A stretch of 5,776 nucleotides of DNA from assembly GCA_001595885.1 (NCBI GenBank), contig LSSH01000046.1:1-5776 (forward strand), written 5' to 3'. The DNA comes from Candidatus Proteinoplasmatales archaeon SG8-5. Lineage in GTDB: Archaea; Thermoplasmatota; Thermoplasmata; SG8-5. The notes beneath the pieces were generated by a model. The model did no database searches and was not told the DNA's origin. It saw only the letters and a program-made list of their open reading frames with translations. The position numbers were made by a program, and so were the translations under genes. Within the stretch, counting starts at the first letter, position 1. Every line of letters starts with the position of its first letter. Below are positions 1 to 4,244 of this stretch, in pieces.

Positions 1-959
1 ATCCGAACTGCGCGGTTCCGGTTTTCTATCTGGTTATGAACTCCTGGTCACATGTGCTCAATAAATACGGAACAGAGGATGCGAAGCAGGAAATCCTGAC
101 CAAGTCCACCAAAGGAGAGCACTTCGTTGGTATAGCCAGTACGGAATCCGACATGGGTTCGGACCTCGGAAGCATGAAGACCAAGATAAGACCGGAGGGG
201 GACAAGTACGTTGTCAATGGCGAGAAGATGTATATCAGCGGCATCGGTGAGGCGCAGAAGTACGGCGGCGGACACGTGACCCTGGCAAGGATGTCCGAGG
301 ACCTTGGCACAAGGGGAATGAACCTCTTCTTCCTGCCGTTGAAGGACACCCCCGGGATCACACCCACCTTCATCGACGAGCTGGGCCGGGAGGGAATATC
401 CTTCGGTGGCTTCAATATTGAGAACGTGGAGATCCCCAAACATTATCTGATAGGCGAAGAGAACAAGGGCTTCTACATTATACACGAGGGCTACGAGCTG
501 GCCCGCGGTCTTATAGGGCTGGTCTGTGTGGGCGCTGCCACTAAAGCTCTTCAGAATGGGATAGCTTACATCAAGGAGCGGAAGGCCTTCGGAAGGCCCA
601 TCGGCAAGTATGAGGGGATACAATTCAAACTCGCCGAACACCACGTTCGGATACAGGCCCTGAGGGAATTGAGTTACAAGGCACTGTGGACCTACGACCA
701 GGAGGCAAAAGGCAAGGCTTCGAGGTTCGATGTCAGCATGAGTATCGCGATGGCGAAATCCGTGGCTTCCCAATGGGCCTTCGATGCTATCAACGACGTC
801 ATGCAGTGGCAGGGGGCTTTCGGATACACCATGGAGTGCGAGGACCAGAAGGCTCTGAGGGGCGTTCGCTCGTTCACCCTCGCCGAAGGGACGGTCGAGA
901 TCATGAAGCTCATCATCGCGCGGGAGCTGCTGGGCAAGGAGTTCCTGGCCTACCGTTGA
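1..959 (+). CDS. Acyl-CoA dehydrogenase, 5'-truncated by the window edge
   Basis: This FAD-dependent enzyme catalyses the first step of β-oxidation, forming a 2,3-enoyl-CoA and passing two electrons to ETF. The frame is open from base 3 to the TGA at 957-959, giving 318 residues. The family is about 380 residues long, so roughly 60-70 N-terminal residues lie upstream; the ATG at 36 falls inside the conserved fold and is not the start. Visible family motifs are KYGTEDAKQEI, the middle-domain TESDMGSD (usually TEPDAGSD), NGEKMYISG, the helix ERKAFGRPIGKYEGIQFKLA, GAFGYTME, and the C-terminal AEGTVEIMKLIIAREL. The Glu of AEGT (codon 885-887) is the catalytic base position of short/medium-chain and glutaryl-CoA dehydrogenases, so the enzyme should be active. 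The ETF genes immediately downstream encode its likely electron acceptor. Chain length and substrate class cannot be told from sequence alone. Family assignment is firm; substrate is unknown. Confidence 0.95.
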   Translation, partial: PNCAVPVFYLVMNSWSHVLNKYGTEDAKQEILTKSTKGEHFVGIASTESDMGSDLGSMKTKIRPEGDKYVVNGEKMYISGIGEAQKYGGGHVTLARMSEDLGTRGMNLFFLPLKDTPGITPTFIDELGREGISFGGFNIENVEIPKHYLIGEENKGFYIIHEGYELARGLIGLVCVGAATKALQNGIAYIKERKAFGRPIGKYEGIQFKLAEHHVRIQALRELSYKALWTYDQEAKGKASRFDVSMSIAMAKSVASQWAFDAINDVMQWQGAFGYTMECEDQKALRGVRSFTLAEGTVEIMKLIIARELLGKEFLAYR

Positions 960-981
960 CCAAGTATATCGGGTTGGGTCC

Positions 982-1782
982 ATGAGAATCATCGTCTGCG
1001 TCAAACAGGTTCCAGACACCACCGAGGTGAGGATCGATCCCGAGACGAACACGCTGATAAGAGAAGGCGTTGAGAGCATTCTGAATCCCTACGACCAGTT
1101 CGCCGTGGAGGAGGCCGTCAGGATCCGCGACGGTGTTGGGGAAGGGCGCATTACCGTTTTGTCGATGGGCCCGGACCAGGCCCGAAGCGCGCTGATTAAA
1201 TGCCTCGCGCTGGGTGCCGATGATGCGGTTCTGTTATCGGACAGGGCCTTCGCCGGTGCTGACACCTGGGCGACGTCCTACACGCTCGCCAAGGCGATTA
1301 AGAAACTCGGGGATTTCAACATCATTTTCTGCGGCCAGCAGGCCATCGACGGGGATACCGCACAAGTCGGACCGGAGGTCGCCCAGCACCTGGGTATCTC
1401 GCAGGTCACGTATGTGGAGAAGGCTGAGGTCGAGGGCAGGAAGATAAATATCCAGAAGCAGACCGAAGAAGGATACCAAATCCTCGAGGCCAAGATGCCG
1501 GTCCTTCTGGCCGGCATGCCACCGACGTCCTTCGAGCCCGGATACCCGCCGATGAGCGGCATACTCAAGGCGAAGAAAAAGCCCTTTGAAATCTGGAACG
1601 CCGGAGACCTTGGAGGGGACGCATCCCGATACGGCCTGGACGGCTCGTTCACCCAGGTCATCAAGACGTACTCGCCCCCGCCAAGGGGAAAGGGCGTCAT
1701 CATCGAAGGCGATGCCCCGACCGCGGCCAAGAAACTTGTCGAGGCCCTGGTGAAGGACCACGTCGTATCGGGGGGCGATTGA
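982..1782 (+). CDS. etfB: Electron transfer flavoprotein subunit beta
   Basis: This is the small subunit of the ETF heterodimer, which accepts electrons from acyl-CoA dehydrogenase. It is 266 residues, close to the usual ~260. The start MRIIVCVKQVPDT is the classic EtfB N-terminus, so the ATG at 982 is secure although no good ribosome binding site precedes it. Further landmarks are NPYDQFAVEEA, SMGPDQA, ALGADDAVLLSDRAFAGADT and QQAIDGDTAQVGP (GDTAQVGP at residues 124-131). From family knowledge, that last form is typical of clostridial/bifurcating EtfBs, whereas human ETF has a divergent, AMP-binding version. The loop that docks onto acyl-CoA dehydrogenases, EPRY...L in human ETF, reads EPGYPPMSGILKAKKK here: Gly187 replaces the conserved Arg and Met191 the anchor Leu. 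The gene lies 22 bases after the dehydrogenase stop and directly abuts etfA. Confidence 0.96.
   Translation: MRIIVCVKQVPDTTEVRIDPETNTLIREGVESILNPYDQFAVEEAVRIRDGVGEGRITVLSMGPDQARSALIKCLALGADDAVLLSDRAFAGADTWATSYTLAKAIKKLGDFNIIFCGQQAIDGDTAQVGPEVAQHLGISQVTYVEKAEVEGRKINIQKQTEEGYQILEAKMPVLLAGMPPTSFEPGYPPMSGILKAKKKPFEIWNAGDLGGDASRYGLDGSFTQVIKTYSPPPRGKGVIIEGDAPTAAKKLVEALVKDHVVSGGD
1770..1775 (+). promoter_or_regulatory. Ribosome binding site of etfA, inside the etfB 3' end
   Basis: A run of six G followed by CGATT resembles the GGAGGTGAT complement of the 16S rRNA tail, with one G-U pair and one mismatch. It ends 7 bases before the GTG at 1783, the same distance as in the two downstream genes. It lies in the last codons of etfB, supports the GTG start, and suggests coupled translation of the two ETF subunits. 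Confidence 0.65.
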
Positions 1783-2979
1783 GTGGGCATCGACGTCGTC
1801 CTGGACAAATGCACGGGCTGCGGCCTGTGCGTGAAGGCTTGCCCTTTCGCCGCCGTCGTCGTCAAGGACAAGAAGGCGGAGATCGACGCACGCTGCACCC
1901 TTTGCGGTGCTTGCGCGGACGCCTGCAAGTTCGAGGCCATCATAATCCAACGACCGGAGCAGACCACGGAGGACCTCTCCGGTTACAAGGGCGTGTGGAC
2001 GTTCGTTGAGCTGCACGGCGAAGGCATACGCAAGGTCAGCCTGGAGCTGCTGGGCAAATCCAGCGATATCGCTGACGAGCTGGGAGAGAAGGTTGGTGCG
2101 GTATTACTTGGCAGGGACACGGCAAGGCACTGCGACGGGCTGGCCGCCCACGGCGCAGACGTCATCTATCTCGCGGAGCACGAGAACCTCGAGGATTACT
2201 ACACGCAGACGTACTCGGCTATTCTGTGCGGACTCATATCGAACCACAGGCCCAGCATCGTGCTGTTCCCGGCCACTCACCTCGGCAGGGACCTTGCACC
2301 GAGGGTTGCCGCAACACTCGGCCTCGGCCTGACCGCGGATTGCACAGGCCTGTCCATCACTGAAGGAATGTTGCTTCAATCAAGGCCCGCCTTCGGCGGC
2401 AACATCATGGCAGACATCATCTGCCCGGGCGCGCGCCCGCAAATGGCAACGGTCCGACCGAACGTGATGAAGGCGCGCGAGCCCGACACAGGCAGGAAGG
2501 CCGAGATAGTTACCGTACCGGTGGACATCGACCTCAAGGGCCTGGACGTCGTCATCAAGGACGTGGTGAGCACCGTAACTAAGGGGGTGAAGAGCCTGGA
2601 GGAGGTGGACCTCATCGTCTCCGGCGGCAGGGGCATGGGCAACTCAGAGAACTTCGCAATCCTTGAGGAACTGGCTGACATCCTGGGCGGCGGCGTGGGC
2701 GCGTCCAGGGCAGCGGTGGACGCCGGCTGGAGGCCGAGGTCCGACCAGGTCGGGCAGACCGGTAAAACGGTCTCGCCAAGGCTCTACATCGCCTGCGGCA
2801 TAAGCGGCAAGATACAGCATCAGGTGGGGATGAAGAGCTCCGATACTATCGTGGCCATCAACAAGGACCCGGAGGCCCCCATCTTCGAGATAGCCGACTA
2901 CGGCATCGTCGGCGACCTTTTCGAGATCGTGCCCGCACTCAACGAGGAGTTCAAGCGGACGTTACACAAGGGTAAATAA
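1783..2979 (+). CDS. etfA: Electron transfer flavoprotein subunit alpha with N-terminal 2[4Fe-4S] ferredoxin domain
   Basis: This is the large, FAD-binding ETF subunit carrying an extra ferredoxin module. It is 398 residues, against about 320 for ETF alpha without the module. Residues 1-55 hold two CxxCxxCxxxC motifs (Cys10/13/16/20 and Cys38/41/44/48), predicting two [4Fe-4S] clusters; the second lacks the usual Pro after its last Cys (CKF). After a linker, the N-terminal ETF alpha domain includes HLGRDLAPRVAA, TADCTGL, RPAFGGNIMA and RPQMATVRP. The FAD domain follows, with VSGGRGMG, GASRAAVDAGW (Ser308, Arg309), VGQTGKTV (Thr326), GISGKIQH (His346) and INKDPEAPIFEIADYGIVGD; the Arg-Thr-His spacing equals that of human Arg249, Thr266 and His286. 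The GTG start abuts the etfB TGA and has a G-rich binding site 7 bases ahead, so the subunits are probably translationally coupled. Known relatives with this module include EtfA of the caffeyl-CoA reductase complex (CarE). A bifurcating or confurcating role is inferred. Confidence 0.95.
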   Translation: MGIDVVLDKCTGCGLCVKACPFAAVVVKDKKAEIDARCTLCGACADACKFEAIIIQRPEQTTEDLSGYKGVWTFVELHGEGIRKVSLELLGKSSDIADELGEKVGAVLLGRDTARHCDGLAAHGADVIYLAEHENLEDYYTQTYSAILCGLISNHRPSIVLFPATHLGRDLAPRVAATLGLGLTADCTGLSITEGMLLQSRPAFGGNIMADIICPGARPQMATVRPNVMKAREPDTGRKAEIVTVPVDIDLKGLDVVIKDVVSTVTKGVKSLEEVDLIVSGGRGMGNSENFAILEELADILGGGVGASRAAVDAGWRPRSDQVGQTGKTVSPRLYIACGISGKIQHQVGMKSSDTIVAINKDPEAPIFEIADYGIVGDLFEIVPALNEEFKRTLHKGK

Positions 2980-3006
2980 GGAGTTATTCTTTCGGAATTG
3001 ACGTTA

Positions 3007-3013
3007 GAGGTGA
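3007..3013 (+). promoter_or_regulatory. Ribosome binding site of the thiolase gene
   Basis: GAGGTGA is a 7-base exact match to the complement of the prokaryotic 16S rRNA 3' end. Its GAGG part ends 7 bases before the ATG at 3018. It fixes the thiolase start and serves as the reference spacing for judging the unusual start of the next gene. The rest of the 38-base gap shows no TATA-like box or hairpin. Confidence 0.8.
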
Positions 3014-3017
3014 GAGC

Positions 3018-4226
3018 ATGGCGTTCAAAGATTCATATATTCCGTACGGTGGCTACTGGAGCACGCCGTTCTGCAGGTGGCAGGGGAGCTTCCAGAACTT
3101 GCACGCTATCGGATTCGCGGCAGATGTCACATCGAGGGCATTGAACGAGCGCGGCATTGGCCCGGAAAGGTTCGATGGCTTCGTGCTGGGTATAACCATT
3201 CCACAGCCCAACCTCTTCTACGGAGGGCCGTGGCTGGCCGGTCTCATAGGCGCGGAGCACCTGACCGCGGCGATGGTCGGCCAGGCCTGCGCCACTGGGG
3301 CAAAGACGCTCGCCCTTGGAGCCCAGGGAATCGAGACGGGGACCAATACCAACGTCCTGGTCATAACCACCGACCGCTGCTCGAACGGACCGTTGCTCGC
3401 TTATCCGAATCCCATGGCACCGGGCGCCACCCAAGACACTGAGAGCTGGGTGTGGGACAACTTCGGCTTCGACCCGTTCGCCAAGAACGCGATGTTGGAG
3501 ACGGGCGAGAACGTGGCGAAGGAGGCGGGCATCACCAAGGAGGAGCAGGACGCGGTCACCCTCATGCGCTACGGCCAGTACCAGGACGCTCTCAAGGACG
3601 AAAAGGCCTTCCAGAGGAGATACATGACCCTGCCCGTTGAGGTCAAGGACGCCAGAGGCAAGAAGGTCCTGGCCACCGTGGAAGGCGACGAGGGCATCCA
3701 TCCGACGACCCCGGACGGGCTGGAGAAGCTGAAGCCGGTGCTTCCCGACGGGACCATATCCTACGGCTCCCAGACGCACCCGGCCGACGGCAACTGCGGC
3801 ATCATCGTGTCCTCGAGGGAGAAGGCCAGGGAGCTGAGCAGGGACGATAATATCGAGGTCAAGGTCCACTCCTACGGCGAGGCCAAGACAAAGACCGGGT
3901 ACATGGCCATGGCCGTCGTACCAGCTGCAAAGAAGGCGCTGGAGGACGCCGGAGTTTCGATATCAGATATGGCCGCGATCAAGACCCACAATCCCTTCGC
4001 CGTGAACGACATCTACCTTTCAAGAGAGATGGACGTGGACCTGAAGGAGATGAATAACTACGGGTGCTCGCTTATATACGGCCATCCGCAGGGACCGACC
4101 GGAACCAGATTAATCATCGAACTCATCGAGGAGCTGGCCATTAAGGGCGGCGGCCGAGGGCTGTTCGCCGGCTGCGCGGCCGGTGACTCGGCTGCGGCGG
4201 TAGTGCTTGAGGTTACGGTAGAATAA
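3018..4226 (+). CDS. Thiolase family acetyl-CoA acyltransferase with variant active-site motifs
   Basis: Thiolases cleave 3-ketoacyl-CoA with CoA in the last step of β-oxidation, or run the reverse condensation. The protein has 402 residues, a normal thiolase length. The start is secure: the ATG follows GAGGTGA at good spacing and the N-terminus shows the family pattern (STPFCRWQGSFQNLHAIGFAA). The nucleophilic Cys is Cys91 in QACATGAKTLALG. The GHP motif (Gly355-His356-Pro357, in YGHPQGPTGTR) and the second active-site Cys386 (GCAAGDSAAAV) are present. The NEAF motif is replaced by HNPF at 324-327, the CxS loop reads CAT and the CxG loop CAA. The segment normally like NASxxxDGAAA reads QTHPADGNCG. 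The enzyme thus belongs outside the classical FadA/AtoB subgroup, with a His at the NEAF Asn position as in SCP2-type (HDCF) thiolases. Catalytic residues remain, so activity is expected, but the substrate is unknown. It follows etfA by 38 bases in the same operon. Confidence 0.92.
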   Translation: MAFKDSYIPYGGYWSTPFCRWQGSFQNLHAIGFAADVTSRALNERGIGPERFDGFVLGITIPQPNLFYGGPWLAGLIGAEHLTAAMVGQACATGAKTLALGAQGIETGTNTNVLVITTDRCSNGPLLAYPNPMAPGATQDTESWVWDNFGFDPFAKNAMLETGENVAKEAGITKEEQDAVTLMRYGQYQDALKDEKAFQRRYMTLPVEVKDARGKKVLATVEGDEGIHPTTPDGLEKLKPVLPDGTISYGSQTHPADGNCGIIVSSREKARELSRDDNIEVKVHSYGEAKTKTGYMAMAVVPAAKKALEDAGVSISDMAAIKTHNPFAVNDIYLSREMDVDLKEMNNYGCSLIYGHPQGPTGTRLIIELIEELAIKGGGRGLFAGCAAGDSAAAVVLEVTVE

Positions 4227-4231
4227 CTAAG

Positions 4232-4237
4232 AGGAGG
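4232..4237 (+). promoter_or_regulatory. Ribosome binding site pointing to an ATC start codon
   Basis: AGGAGG is a perfect core Shine-Dalgarno sequence, 5 bases after the thiolase stop. It ends 7 bases before ATC at 4245, exactly the spacing seen for the thiolase ATG and the etfA GTG. The alternative ATT at 4251 would be 13 bases away, which is too far to be preferred. The site decides the start of the fusion gene and argues for new initiation rather than readthrough from the thiolase. Confidence 0.7.
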
Positions 4238-4244
4238 GGAGACC

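Noticed and set aside
36..38. ATG at 36 as the true start of the acyl-CoA dehydrogenase
   Set aside because: The frame is open upstream to the window edge, the protein would lack the whole N-terminal helical domain, and no ribosome binding site precedes it.
962..970. TATA-like AAGTATATC just before etfB as an internal archaeal promoter
   Set aside because: An archaeal TATA box lies about 25 bases before the transcription start, which would place that start inside etfB, after its ATG.
48..1079. Long open frame on the minus strand opposite the acyl-CoA dehydrogenase
   Set aside because: It is antisense to a gene with firm family motifs, its translation shows no recognisable domain, and such long shadow frames are expected in GC-rich coding DNA.
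2980..3017. Possible terminator or second promoter between etfA and thiolase
   Set aside because: The gap is only 38 bases, with no inverted repeat, no long T run and no TATA-like box; it holds a good ribosome binding site and little else.
3033..3869. Open frame of 278 codons on the minus strand opposite the thiolase
   Set aside because: It is a shadow of the thiolase, with no ribosome binding site or domain evidence that I can see.
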